Below, one piece after another: positions 28,339 through 36,817 of a DNA stretch of 64,000 bases. Location: contig NZ_CP081000.1 in the NCBI RefSeq assembly GCF_019645875.1, positions 2,356,001-2,420,000 of the forward strand, written 5' to 3'. The notes below the pieces were generated by a model. That model worked only from the letters and a program-made list of their open reading frames with translations, did not search any database and was not told the origin of the DNA. Source of the DNA: Mycolicibacterium senegalense. GTDB lineage: Bacteria > Actinomycetota > Actinomycetes > Mycobacteriales > Mycobacteriaceae. The translations under genes and the position numbers were made by a program. Every line of letters begins with the position of its first letter. Within the stretch, counting starts at the first letter, position 1.

Positions 28339-29597
28339 CTTCTGCATTTCAGGCGCCCAAGGGCGTGCCCGATTACCTCCCGCCGGAGTCGGCGCAGTTC
28401 GTCGCGGTCCGGGACGGCCTGCTGACCGCGGCGCGCCGGGCCGGTTACGGCGATATCGAGCTGCCGATCTTCGAGGACACCGCGCTGTTCGCCCGCGGTG
28501 TGGGTGAGTCCACCGATGTGGTGTCCAAGGAGATGTACACCTTCGCCGACCGCGGTGACCGTTCGGTGACGCTGCGGCCCGAGGGGACCGCCGGCGTGAT
28601 CCGCGCGGTGATCCAGCATCGGCTGGACCGGGGCGCGCTGCCGGTCAAGCTCTGCTACTCCGGGCCGTTCTTCCGCTACGAGCGTCCGCAGGCCGGACGC
28701 TACCGCCAGCTGCAGCAGGTCGGGGTGGAGGCCATCGGCGTCGATGATCCGGCGCTGGACGCCGAGGTCATCGCGATCGCCGACGCCGGGTTCCGCTCAC
28801 TCGGGCTCGACGGGTTCCGTCTCGAGCTCACCTCGCTCGGTGACGACACCTGCCGGCCTGCGTACCGGGAGCTGTTGCAGGCGTTCCTGTTCAAGCTCGA
28901 CCTCGACGAGGAGACCCGGCGGCGTGCCGAGATCAACCCGCTGCGGGTGCTCGACGACAAGCGGCCCCATGTGCGGGAGATGACCGCCGACGCGCCGCTG
29001 ATGCTCGATCACCTGTCGGACAGTGCCAAGGCGCACTTCGAGGTGGTGCAGGCGCACCTCGACGCGCTCGGGGTGCCGTATGTGATCAATCCCCGGATGG
29101 TGCGCGGGCTCGACTACTACACCAAGACCACCTTCGAGTTCGTGCACGACGGGCTGGGCGCGCAGTCCGGCATCGGCGGCGGCGGCCGCTACGACGGCTT
29201 GATGAGTCAGCTCGGTGGGCAGGACGTGTCGGGGATCGGCTTCGGGCTCGGTGTCGACCGCGCGCTGCTCGCACTGCAGGCCGAGGGCAAATCGGTGACC
29301 GGTGTCGGCGGCGTCGAGGTTTTCGGTGTGCCGCTGGGTGACGCCGCCAAGCTCGAACTGGCGAAGCTGGCCGCACGGCTGCGGGCCGGCGGGGTGCGGG
29401 TCGACCTGGCCTACGGCGACCGCGGGCTCAAGGGCGCGATGAAGGCGGCGGACCGCTCTGGCGCCAAGTACGCGTTGGTGGCGGGGGACCGCGATATCGA
29501 GGCCGGCACCATCGGGCTCAAGGATCTCGCCACCGGCGAGCAGGTGGACATTGCCGCCGACTCCGTTGTCGCCGAGGTGCTTTCCCGCCTGTCCTGA
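28335..29597 (+). CDS. hisS: histidyl-tRNA synthetase
   Basis: 420 aa, GTG start at 28335 overlapping the hydrolase gene. A class II aminoacyl-tRNA synthetase that charges tRNA-His. Motif 2 is around [14 protein letters not shown] (about 114-127); the HisRS-specific signatures are [12 protein letters not shown] and GGGGRYDGL, and motif 3 is [15 protein letters not shown] near residue 300. The C-terminal anticodon domain ends in [12 protein letters not shown]. Ortholog of Rv2580c. It is followed by the first 65-bp palindromic repeat. Confidence 0.97.
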   Translation: MTSAFQAPKGVPDYLPPESAQFVAVRDGLLTAARRAGYGDIELPIFEDTALFARGVGESTDVVSKEMYTFADRGDRSVTLRPEGTAGVIRAVIQHRLDRGALPVKLCYSGPFFRYERPQAGRYRQLQQVGVEAIGVDDPALDAEVIAIADAGFRSLGLDGFRLELTSLGDDTCRPAYRELLQAFLFKLDLDEETRRRAEINPLRVLDDKRPHVREMTADAPLMLDHLSDSAKAHFEVVQAHLDALGVPYVINPRMVRGLDYYTKTTFEFVHDGLGAQSGIGGGGRYDGLMSQLGGQDVSGIGFGLGVDRALLALQAEGKSVTGVGGVEVFGVPLGDAAKLELAKLAARLRAGGVRVDLAYGDRGLKGAMKAADRSGAKYALVAGDRDIEAGTIGLKDLATGEQVDIAADSVVAEVLSRLS

Positions 29598-29606
29598 CCG
29601 CCTGCA

Positions 29607-29671
29607 CCGCGAGCGTGCGTGTCTGCCGCCCGGCACACCGTATCTCGGCAGCATTCCGTGCACGCTCGCGC
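29607..29671 (+). repeat. 65-bp palindromic repeat, copy A
   Basis: Ends are CGCGAGCGTGC (29608-29618) and its exact complement GCACGCTCGCG (29660-29670). The whole 65 bases match the reverse complement of copy B (30258-30322) at about four of five positions by eye. It lies 10 bases after the hisS stop. It can fold into a hairpin and may also act as a terminator. Confidence 0.75.
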
Positions 29672-29675
29672 GCGC

Positions 29676-30233
29676 TCAGCGGCCATACACCGCCGCGGTA
29701 AGTACCTCGTCCAGGTTGCCGATGCCGCCGTTGAAAGGGTTGCCCCGCTTCAGAACTCGATCGCCGCTCGGGGTCACCGCGACGAGTTTGGGTGAGCTGG
29801 AGGCCAGCTGCATCCGGCGGGCGAGCTGCACCTGCGACAGCGGGGCCAGCACTTTGCCGTCGCCGTCGGCGAGCACTCCGCGGGCCCGGTCGAACACGGC
29901 GACCGGCCGGTAGCCGGTCAGCGGCCGCCGGAGCTTCGCCTTGATCTGTCGCACCACGGCGATTGTCGCGGCGGCCAAGGCCAGCCCGACAGCAAGGAAT
30001 GCCGCACTCACCATCGGCGGTATATCAGCGTCTGCCCCGCGCCCGGCCGAGGCCGCGAGTGCGAGGGTGACGGCGCCGAACCCGCCGAACACGACCGCCA
30101 ACACACCGAGAACGAACGCGGTGGTCGACAACGGCCCGCTGCCGCGATCGATGACGACGACGAGCGGCCCGTGTTCGGCCACCACCGTTGCGCCGCTATC
30201 GGCCAGAACCCGGGGCTGAGCCGGTTCGGTCAT
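29676..30233 (-). CDS. membrane protein of unknown function
   Basis: 185 aa from the ATG at 30233; a longer start would run into repeat B. Residues 1-35 are soluble, then two membrane segments (about 38-65 and 80-100), then a basic C-terminal domain with PVAVFDRARGVLADGDG and PKLVAVTPSGDRVLKRGNPFNGGIG, which looks like a PH-like or small beta domain. I recognise no family with certainty. The gene is tightly bracketed by the two 65-bp palindromic repeats in opposite orientation, so this segment may have moved as a unit. Confidence 0.65.
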   Translation of the reverse strand: MTEPAQPRVLADSGATVVAEHGPLVVVIDRGSGPLSTTAFVLGVLAVVFGGFGAVTLALAASAGRGADADIPPMVSAAFLAVGLALAAATIAVVRQIKAKLRRPLTGYRPVAVFDRARGVLADGDGKVLAPLSQVQLARRMQLASSSPKLVAVTPSGDRVLKRGNPFNGGIGNLDEVLTAAVYGR

Positions 30234-30257
30234 GGTCGAAAGTGTGCCCGTGGCGAG

Positions 30258-30322
30258 CCGCGAGCGTGCGGGAAATGCCGACGATTGGCGGCGTGTCGGG
30301 CGGCAGACGCGCACGCTCGCGG
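30258..30322 (-). repeat. 65-bp palindromic repeat, copy B
   Basis: Ends are CCGCGAGCGTGCG (30258-30270) and the exact complement CGCACGCTCGCGG (30310-30322). It is the inverted counterpart of copy A. It lies between the urtE stop (30333) and the start of the membrane protein gene. Confidence 0.75.
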
Positions 30323-30332
30323 TGCTGGGGGA

Positions 30333-31025
30333 TCAGATGGCCATGGCGGCGCGGACATCGGCCTCGGACGTGGAGCCGCCCGTGCCACTCGATGTGATGC
30401 GGCCGGCCTCCAGGATGTAGTAGCGCTGAGCGGATTCCAGCGCGAAGCCGATGTGTTGTTCCACCAGCAGGACTCCCAGATCGCCGCGGGCGGTCAGCGA
30501 GGTGATCGCGGCTTCGATCTCGGCCACCACCGACGGTTGGATGCCTTCGGTCGGCTCGTCGAGGATCAGGCACTTGGGGCTGGTGATCAACGCCCGCGCG
30601 ATGGCAAGCTGTTGCCGCTGGCCGCCCGAGAGCAGGCCCGCGCGACGGGTGAGCAATTCCTTCAGGGCAGGGAACAGGTCCAGTTGCTCGTCGATCAGCG
30701 CCTTGCCGTTCTTGCGGCCATCGGCGACCACCTGAAGATTCTCCGCGGTGGTCAACTGTCCGAAGGACTGCTGTCCCTGGGGCACGTACGCCAGACCGCG
30801 CGCCACCCGTGCGCTAGGGCGCAGCCGGGTGATGTCCTCACCGTCGAAAAGCACCTTTCCCGCAGTGCATTTGAGCAGGCCGACCGCCGCCCGCAGCAGG
30901 GTCGTCTTGCCGGCGCCGTTGTGACCCATGACCGCAGCGACGCCATCGGAGGGCACGGCGATGCTCGCACCGTGTATCACTTCGGAACGGCCGTAACCGG
31001 TTCGAACGTCGAGTAGTTCGAGCAT
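30333..31025 (-). CDS. urtE: urea ABC transporter ATP-binding protein UrtE
   Basis: 230 aa, last gene of urtABCDE. A LivF-like ATPase. Walker A GHNGAGKTTLLRA (about 34-46), Q-loop region LAYVPQGQQSF, signature LLSGGQRQQLAIARAL and Walker B CLILDEPTEGIQP. The ATG overlaps the urtD stop by 4 bp. With UrtD it powers urea uptake through UrtBC. An adjacent urease or urea amidolyase is not present in this window. Identity as UrtE rests on the five-gene context and the UrtA sequence; branched-chain amino acid LivF proteins look similar. Confidence 0.92.
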   Translation of the reverse strand: MLELLDVRTGYGRSEVIHGASIAVPSDGVAAVMGHNGAGKTTLLRAAVGLLKCTAGKVLFDGEDITRLRPSARVARGLAYVPQGQQSFGQLTTAENLQVVADGRKNGKALIDEQLDLFPALKELLTRRAGLLSGGQRQQLAIARALITSPKCLILDEPTEGIQPSVVAEIEAAITSLTARGDLGVLLVEQHIGFALESAQRYYILEAGRITSSGTGGSTSEADVRAAMAI

Positions 31026-31837
31026 CAGGCGATTCCTTCCACGCCGGCCGCGGCAGTGCCGAGATAGACCTCTTGGACTTTCGGGTTGGCCTGAACCTCG
31101 GCCACCGAACCCTCGGCGATCACCTGGCCGCGAGCCAACACCGTTACCGAGGTCGCGAACGCCCGCATGAAGTCCATGTCATGCTCCACCACCACCACGG
31201 TGCGGGCTCCTCCGATGCGGCGCAACAGGTTTCCGGTCTCTTCCCGTTCCTCGTGACTCATCCCGGCCACCGGTTCGTCGAGTAACAGGACATCGGCGTT
31301 CTGTACCAGCAGCATGCCGATCTCCAGCCACTGCTTCTGGCCGTGGGCCAGCACGCCCGCGGGCTTGTCGGCCAGTTCTACCAGCCCGGTGGTCTCGAGC
31401 GCTTCTTCGATCGCGGGCAGCACGCCGCGTCGGCTGCGCAACAGGGTCCAGGGTGAACGGCCGGCGCCCGCAGCGATGTCGAGGTTCTGCAACACCGTGA
31501 GTTGTTCGAAGACGCTCGCTGTCTGAAAGGTGCGGCCCACGCCCAACCTGGCGATCTGGTGCACCTTTTTGCCGAGCAACTCCGCCCCCGACTTGTTCAC
31601 CGACCCGGTGGCCCCCACCAGACCGGTGATGGCGTCGATGACGGTCGTCTTACCCGCGCCGTTGGGGCCGATGAGAAAGCGCAGATCTCCCTGGAACAGG
31701 GTGAGGTCGACGTTGCTCACCGCCTTGAACCCGTCGAAATCGACTGTCAGGCCCCGGACTTCCAGATACTGGGCGCCCATGCCCGCGTTGCCTCCGGCCA
31801 CCGGCTCCGGCGCCTCGGTCTGCTCGGTTGCGATCAC
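31025..31837 (-). CDS. urtD: urea ABC transporter ATP-binding protein UrtD
   Basis: 270 aa from the GTG at 31837, which overlaps the urtC stop by 4 bp. A longer frame upstream exists but reads through urtC in another frame. LivG-like ATPase with Walker A IGPNGAGKTTVIDA, Q-loop GRTFQTASVFEQLTV, signature LAHGQKQWLEIGMLL (a variation of the LSGGQ loop typical for UrtD) and Walker B VLLLDEPVAGMSHEE. The N-terminus carries an acidic Glu/Pro-rich leader before GAQYLEVRGLTVDF. Confidence 0.93.
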   Translation of the reverse strand: MIATEQTEAPEPVAGGNAGMGAQYLEVRGLTVDFDGFKAVSNVDLTLFQGDLRFLIGPNGAGKTTVIDAITGLVGATGSVNKSGAELLGKKVHQIARLGVGRTFQTASVFEQLTVLQNLDIAAGAGRSPWTLLRSRRGVLPAIEEALETTGLVELADKPAGVLAHGQKQWLEIGMLLVQNADVLLLDEPVAGMSHEEREETGNLLRRIGGARTVVVVEHDMDFMRAFATSVTVLARGQVIAEGSVAEVQANPKVQEVYLGTAAAGVEGIA

Positions 31838-32979
31838 GACGCGGCACCTACTTTCTCTGAATCGGCATCCGTTGCCGATTCCAGCGGAGACTCCTCGGGA
31901 TTGGGCGCGCCGGCACGTGAGCGCCGCCACCGGGTGAACAGTGCACCGAGCCCGGCCAGGCCCGCGGGGAAGAATGCGACGACCACGATGAACAGCAGAC
32001 CCTGGGCGTAGATCCACCCGGAGGGAAACCGTTCGGAGAAAAGGGTTTGCGCCCAGGCCACCCCGACGGCGCCGAGGACGGGCCCGAGCAGGGTGGTGCG
32101 GCCGCCGATCGCGACGCCGATCAGGAATGCGATGGACGGCACGATGCCGACTTGTGACGGCGCGATGAATCCCACGATCGGCACGAACAACGCACCGGCG
32201 ATGCTGGCGAACAACGCCGCCAGGGTGTAAGCCACGACCTTGATGTTGGCCGGGTCGTAGCCCAGGAACCGCACTCGTTCCTCGCCGTCGCGCACGGCGA
32301 CCAGCAGCTCGCCGTAGCGGCTGTACATCAGCTGACGCACCAGGGCCACGACGATCAGAAGTGTCGCTGCCGCAAGGAAATACACCATCCGCTTGTTCGC
32401 CGGGTCGTTGAGGTTGAACCCGAAGAAGGTCCGGAAATTGGTCAGCCCGTTGCTGCCGCCGAGGCTGGTCTGGCCGACCAGCAGGATCGCCAGCGCCGCG
32501 GCCAGTGCCTGCGACAGGATGGCGAAATAGGCGCCTTTGACGCGGCGCTTGAACACCCCGAAGCCGAGCAGGGCCGCGACGGCCGTCGGCAGTACCAGGA
32601 TCGCCACCAATGTGAATGCGGGGGAGGCGAAGGGTTCCCAGTAACCGGGCAGGTGCCGTACCCCGGCGATCTGCATGAAATCGGGCACGTCGTGGCCACG
32701 GATCTCGGCGTCGGCGATCTTGAGGTGCATCCCCATCATGTAGCCGCCGAGGCCGAAGAACACGCCCTGGCCCAGTACCAGCATTCCGCCGCGACCCCAG
32801 GCCAGGCCGATGCCCACCGCCACGATCGCGAAGCACAAGAACTTGCCCAGCAGGCTCAGACGGAAGTCCGACAGAACCGCCGGCGCCACGCCGAACAGCA
32901 CCACCGCCGCGGCCCCGAATCCGGCCCAGGTCTGCCAACGGCCCAGGCTCGACCGTATTTCCTGCGTCACTGCACTCAT
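31834..32979 (-). CDS. urtC: urea ABC transporter permease UrtC
   Basis: 381 aa, LivM-like permease with about ten hydrophobic segments. The conserved WGRGGMLVLGQGVFFGLGGY (about 60-79) is the family hallmark in the N-terminal half, and FGFNLNDPANKRMVYFL is the characteristic UrtC mid-region. The C-terminus after about 345 is soluble (RSRAGAPNPEESPLESATDAD). The start overlaps the urtB stop by 4 bp. It forms the membrane channel with UrtB. Confidence 0.93.
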   Translation of the reverse strand: MSAVTQEIRSSLGRWQTWAGFGAAAVVLFGVAPAVLSDFRLSLLGKFLCFAIVAVGIGLAWGRGGMLVLGQGVFFGLGGYMMGMHLKIADAEIRGHDVPDFMQIAGVRHLPGYWEPFASPAFTLVAILVLPTAVAALLGFGVFKRRVKGAYFAILSQALAAALAILLVGQTSLGGSNGLTNFRTFFGFNLNDPANKRMVYFLAAATLLIVVALVRQLMYSRYGELLVAVRDGEERVRFLGYDPANIKVVAYTLAALFASIAGALFVPIVGFIAPSQVGIVPSIAFLIGVAIGGRTTLLGPVLGAVGVAWAQTLFSERFPSGWIYAQGLLFIVVVAFFPAGLAGLGALFTRWRRSRAGAPNPEESPLESATDADSEKVGAAS

Positions 32980-33860
32980 ACCAGACTCCTGGTCCGTACC
33001 GTGAACAGTCCCTGCGGCCGCACCTGCAGGAAGATCACGATGATGGCGAAGACGATCACCTTGGCCAGTGACGCTGTGGTGCTGTACTCGATGAACGAGT
33101 TCAGGAAGCCGAGGGCCAAGGCCGCGATGACGGTGCCTTTGATCTGGCCGAGGCCGCCGACCACCACCACCAGGAAGGCGTCGATCAGGAAGCTCTGGCC
33201 GATGGTGGGGCTGGTGGAGCCGATCAGGGTCAGTGCCACCCCGGCCACCGCGGCCAGTCCCGATCCGATGAAGAAGGTGGTGATATCGGTTCTGCGCGAG
33301 GAGATTCCGCTGGTTTCAGCCAGATCGCGGTTCTGAACCACCGCGCGGATCCTGCGCCCCATCGGACTCGTCTTGAGCACCGTGGCGAGCACCGCCACAC
33401 AAACGACGGCCAGCACCAGGATGAATATCCGGGTCTTGGGCACCACCGCGCCGAGAATTTCGACGCCACCCGACAGCCATTCCGGGGCGACGACATTGAC
33501 GGCCGGCGCACCGAAGATGTCGCGAGCAACCTGTTGCAGGATCAGGCCGACTCCGAAGGTGACCAGCAGGGTGTCCAACGGACGGTGGTACATCCGCCGG
33601 ATCAACGTCACCTCCAGCAGTGCCCCCATGGCGCCGCCGACGAGGAAGCCGACCAGCAGCGAAACCAACAGTGAGGCACCGGCATTGGTGATGACATGCT
33701 GAACAACGTAAGCGGTGTAGCACCCGGCCATGATGAATTCGCCGTGCGCCATGTTGATGACGCCCATTTGACCGAAGGTCAGGGACAGGCCGAGTGCGGC
33801 CAGCAACAGGATCGAGCCCAGGCTCAATCCCGTTGCCAGCTGGCCGATAAGGATGTCCAT
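32976..33860 (-). CDS. urtB: urea ABC transporter permease UrtB
   Basis: 294 aa from the ATG at 33860, 2 bases after the urtA stop. A GTG at 33887 would overlap urtA and is less likely. LivH-like permease with about eight hydrophobic segments; GLSLTFGQMGVINMAHGEFIM (about 30-50) is the permease signature and INMAHGE is strictly conserved. The C-terminal EYSTTASLAKVIVFAI helix and FLQVRPQGLF tail are typical. It pairs with UrtC. Confidence 0.93.
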   Translation of the reverse strand: MDILIGQLATGLSLGSILLLAALGLSLTFGQMGVINMAHGEFIMAGCYTAYVVQHVITNAGASLLVSLLVGFLVGGAMGALLEVTLIRRMYHRPLDTLLVTFGVGLILQQVARDIFGAPAVNVVAPEWLSGGVEILGAVVPKTRIFILVLAVVCVAVLATVLKTSPMGRRIRAVVQNRDLAETSGISSRRTDITTFFIGSGLAAVAGVALTLIGSTSPTIGQSFLIDAFLVVVVGGLGQIKGTVIAALALGFLNSFIEYSTTASLAKVIVFAIIVIFLQVRPQGLFTVRTRSLV

Positions 33861-33862
33861 GC

Positions 33863-35131
33863 TTATCCGGACAGCCCCGCAGCCCACGGGTAGGACTTCA
33901 GGTACGGGTCGGGCTCGATCGGGCCCTTGGACTCCCAGATCGTGTAAATCAGGCCGTCGGGCCGGATTTCACCGATCCTGGCGGTCTTGGTGATGTGGTG
34001 GTTCTCGCCGTCGATGGTGACCTTGCCCTCGGGTGCGTCGAAGCTGACCCCGTCGGCGTTGTCCTGAATCGCCGCGACGTCGAAGGACTTGGCCTTCTCG
34101 ACGGTGTTCTTCCACAGATAGACCGAGACGTAGGCGGCTTCCATCGGATCCGAGGTGGGCTTCTTAGAGTCTTTGACGAAGTCCTTGTAGGCCTTGACGA
34201 AAGCCTTGTTCACCGGGGTGTCGATGGTTTCGTAATAGTTCCACGCGGTCAGCTGGCCGGCGACGTTCTGCACTCCGATACCGCCGACTTCTTCCTCGGC
34301 GATCGAGACCGAGACCACCGGCATGTCCTGCGGGGTCAGGCCGACGTTGCGGTACTCCCGGAAGAACGCCACGTTGGAGTCGCCGTTGAGCGTGTTGAAC
34401 ACGGCGTCGGCGTCGGCGCTGCGAACCTTGTTGACGATGGTGGAGAAGTCCGTGGAACCGAGCGGGGTGTAGTCCTCGCCCTTGATCTCGATGCCGTTCT
34501 CTTTGGCATAGGCCTTGATGATTCGGTTGGCCGTCTGCGGGAACACGTAGTCGCTGCCCACGAGGTACAGCGACTTGACGCCCTTCTCCTTGAGGTAGTC
34601 CAGCGCGGGGACGATCTGCTGGTTGGTGGTGGCGCCGGTGTAGAAGATGTTCTTGCTCGACTCGAGGCCTTCGTACTGCACGGGGTAGTACAGCAGCGCG
34701 TTCGCGCTCTCGAACACCGGCAGCATGGCCTTGCGGCTCGATGAGGTCCAACCGCCGAACACCGCTGCCACACAGTCGCTGCTGATCAGCTTCTCGGCCT
34801 TCTCAGCGAACACCGTGGGCTCGGACGCGCCGTCCTCGCCGATGAGCTCGATCTGTTTGCCCAGAACGCCGCCCTTGGAATTGATCTCCTCGACGGCGAG
34901 CTTGATCGCATCGCGGACCGTGACCTCGGAAATCGCCATCGTCCCCGACAGGGAGTTCAACGATCCGACTTTGATCTTGGGACCGGAGGTGTCCACGCAG
35001 GAAGCTGCGTTTGCTGAGTCGGTTTCGCTCGCACGGCTGCCGCAGCCGGCCAGCAGCAGGCTGGCTGCCGCGATCAAACTCCCTGCGGCTAACGTCGACC
35101 GACGCAACGGGGCACGTCCTGGAACTCGCAT
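33863..35131 (-). CDS. urtA: urea ABC transporter substrate-binding lipoprotein UrtA
   Basis: 422 aa. A signal peptide with lipobox LLAGC (Cys30) predicts a lipid-anchored extracellular receptor. The family-defining segments include SLNSLSGTMAISEVTVRDA, FGGWTSSSRKAMLPVFE, ALLYYPVQYEGLESSKNIFY and SIAEEEVGGIG, all close to cyanobacterial UrtA and distinct from LivK. It is the first gene of the operon, with 236 bases to the divergent secreted-protein gene. Urea uptake by this operon is usually induced under nitrogen limitation; a clear GlnR box was not found. Confidence 0.94.
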   Translation of the reverse strand: MRVPGRAPLRRSTLAAGSLIAAASLLLAGCGSRASETDSANAASCVDTSGPKIKVGSLNSLSGTMAISEVTVRDAIKLAVEEINSKGGVLGKQIELIGEDGASEPTVFAEKAEKLISSDCVAAVFGGWTSSSRKAMLPVFESANALLYYPVQYEGLESSKNIFYTGATTNQQIVPALDYLKEKGVKSLYLVGSDYVFPQTANRIIKAYAKENGIEIKGEDYTPLGSTDFSTIVNKVRSADADAVFNTLNGDSNVAFFREYRNVGLTPQDMPVVSVSIAEEEVGGIGVQNVAGQLTAWNYYETIDTPVNKAFVKAYKDFVKDSKKPTSDPMEAAYVSVYLWKNTVEKAKSFDVAAIQDNADGVSFDAPEGKVTIDGENHHITKTARIGEIRPDGLIYTIWESKGPIEPDPYLKSYPWAAGLSG

Positions 35132-35353
35132 GGGCGACCTTTCCCTTGAATGGCAGCGCTTCTCGGCCGATCACGATCGACAGCGGTGCAAGAGGTTGAC
35201 ACCGGACTGCAGGTGTCGAATCGGGACGTTAGATCGCGGCTGTTACTGGGAAATGTCTGTGTGTGACAAACAAATTAACCTCAAGCTAGGCCGAGTTGGT
35301 TTGCCGTTGACGCGGCGCCGCCGGACCCGTTAGTCGCACCTGTAACAAGGCGG

Positions 35354-35359
35354 TAGCCT
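35354..35359 (+). promoter_or_regulatory. -10 element of a near-leaderless transcript
   Basis: TAGCCT lies 8 bases before the ATG at 35368. Transcription would then start at or just before the start codon. Confidence 0.4.
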
Positions 35360-35367
35360 GCTGGGAT

Positions 35368-35811
35368 ATGACGGGTATGACGAATGTGCGAAAAGTGACA
35401 ACCACGGTCGGTGCGGCGCTGGTTCTGGCGGCCGCGGGTATGGCGGTCTCCAACGCAACGTCGTATGCGGAACCGGACGCCCAGGGCCACAAGGTCAAGT
35501 ACACGCTGACCTCCGGCGCACCATACGAGTTCGACCTCTACTACCTGACGACGCAGCCTGCGAGTAAAGACGCCTACAACGCCGACGCGTACAAGTACCT
35601 GCAGAAGGCAACGGTCAACGTCGGTCCGGATGCGCCGTGGGTGTTCGAGACGACGCTCGCCGATCCGCAGTGGGCCATCTTCACCGTCGCGAGCACCACG
35701 CACGGCGGCCGGGCCGAGCCCAACGCGCACTGCGAAATTTCCGTCGACGGCCAGATCGCGGTCCAGAACGATCATCCGTACAGCCCGCGCTGCCAGCTCG
35801 GCCAGTGGTGA
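35368..35811 (+). CDS. secreted MmpS-like protein
   Basis: 147 aa with an N-terminal signal sequence (VGAALVLAAAGMAVSNATSYAEP, cleavage probably near Ala-Glu-Pro). The mature part of about 115 residues is beta-rich, with KVKYTLTSGAPYEFDLYYLTT, PWVFETTLADPQWAIFTVAS and CEISVDGQIAVQN, and two cysteines near the C-terminus that could form a disulfide. The layout resembles the C-terminal domain of MmpS proteins, but no MmpL partner is adjacent. Function unknown; likely a small cell-envelope protein. ATG 35368 or the ATG nine bases later may be used. Confidence 0.65.
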   Translation: MTGMTNVRKVTTTVGAALVLAAAGMAVSNATSYAEPDAQGHKVKYTLTSGAPYEFDLYYLTTQPASKDAYNADAYKYLQKATVNVGPDAPWVFETTLADPQWAIFTVASTTHGGRAEPNAHCEISVDGQIAVQNDHPYSPRCQLGQW

Positions 35812-35953
35812 CCTGGCTCAGTCACCCCGCGATTCCCACGAACTGAGATCCGCCTTGACGGCGCACTCGAACTGTTGTTCGATATTCAAGTGCGCGTCGG
35901 GCGGTTCCGTTTCGGACCCGATGCGCGAGTGACTGGGCAAGCGCCCACGGCGC

Positions 35954-35989
35954 GCGCCGATGCCGTACCCGAAACCGCGGCATCGGCGC
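35954..35989. terminator. hairpin terminator of the fumarase operon
   Basis: A perfect 12-bp stem GCGCCGATGCCG (35954-35965) with its complement at 35978-35989 and a 12-base loop. It sits between the stop of the secreted protein (35811) and the stop of the alpha/beta hydrolase (35999), so it may end both. The rest of 35812-35998 shows no gene. Confidence 0.6.
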
Positions 35990-35998
35990 ACCCCAGTC

Positions 35999-36817
35999 TC
36001 ATCTGCCGGCTTCGGCTCCCTGGACGGCGGCGGTGATGGCTCGCGCGAGTTCGGCGGGTGCTTCGACGTGTGCCAGGTGGCCTTGTCCTGGCAATCGAAC
36101 GACATCGGCCTGAGGCAGTGCGGCCGCGAACGGGGCGAAGGCGGTGCCGTACGGAGCCTGGTTCTCGTTCAGTGCGCCGAGGATGAGCGTCACCGGCATC
36201 TCAAGGTCTCGGTATCTGTCCAGGGCCGGCGTGTACGAGTTGATCGCGGCGAGTTCTTCGCCCAGTGGCTCGGCCAGCGGTCGCAGCGCCGACCAGGCTG
36301 GGCTGCGTCGCAAGTCGGCCACATAGTCCGCGGAGAAACCCGATACGTCGGTGTTGACCAGTTCGACAGCCCGGTCCAGGTCGCCCGCAGCGACGGCGGC
36401 GCGGATGGGTCGCACGGTCTCGGCTGCGAACGGCGCGGCCACGGGTTCGTAGGCGACCAGCGACGCGATACCGGGGCTCTCCAGCGCTGCCTCCAGTGCG
36501 ATCAGCGCGCCGTAGCTCCACCCGAACAGGTGGGCTGGCCCGGTTTGGCCGATGAGGTGCCGCAGGTCGGCGACCTCGACATCGATCGAATATCCGGCAC
36601 CGAGGGGACCACTGGGCGTCCGGCCGCGCCGGTTGACGGTGATCACCGGGTTGGGCGGGTCGATCTCTTCGACCACCGGCTGCCAGGTGGCCGCGTCCGC
36701 CATGACGCCGGGGACGACGAGTATCGGTGTCCCGCGGCCCGGTTTGACCTCGGCGGTGAGCTCGGTGCCGGCACGGTCAAAGGTGAGATGACGAAGGCCG
36801 GCGTCGGTGAAAGTCAT
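35999..36817 (-). CDS. alpha/beta hydrolase
   Basis: 272 aa. Catalytic nucleophile Ser101 in GWSYG, C-terminal His in GQGHLAHVE, and an oxyanion region near [11 protein letters not shown]. Similar to the general alpha/beta-hydrolase fold of esterases and lactonases. The ATG at 36817 overlaps the fumarase stop by 4 bp, so it is the last gene of the LacI-linked operon. Its substrate is unknown; from context it could release an acid or amide substrate, but the sequence does not say. It might be a lactonase or ester hydrolase. Confidence 0.82.
   Translation of the reverse strand: MTFTDAGLRHLTFDRAGTELTAEVKPGRGTPILVVPGVMADAATWQPVVEEIDPPNPVITVNRRGRTPSGPLGAGYSIDVEVADLRHLIGQTGPAHLFGWSYGALIALEAALESPGIASLVAYEPVAAPFAAETVRPIRAAVAAGDLDRAVELVNTDVSGFSADYVADLRRSPAWSALRPLAEPLGEELAAINSYTPALDRYRDLEMPVTLILGALNENQAPYGTAFAPFAAALPQADVVRLPGQGHLAHVEAPAELARAITAAVQGAEAGR

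Noticed and set aside
35132..35367. GlnR box upstream of urtA
   Set aside because: A GTAAC half-site occurs on the minus strand near 35242-35246, but the second half-site is poor. A box could exist, but the sequence does not support it well.
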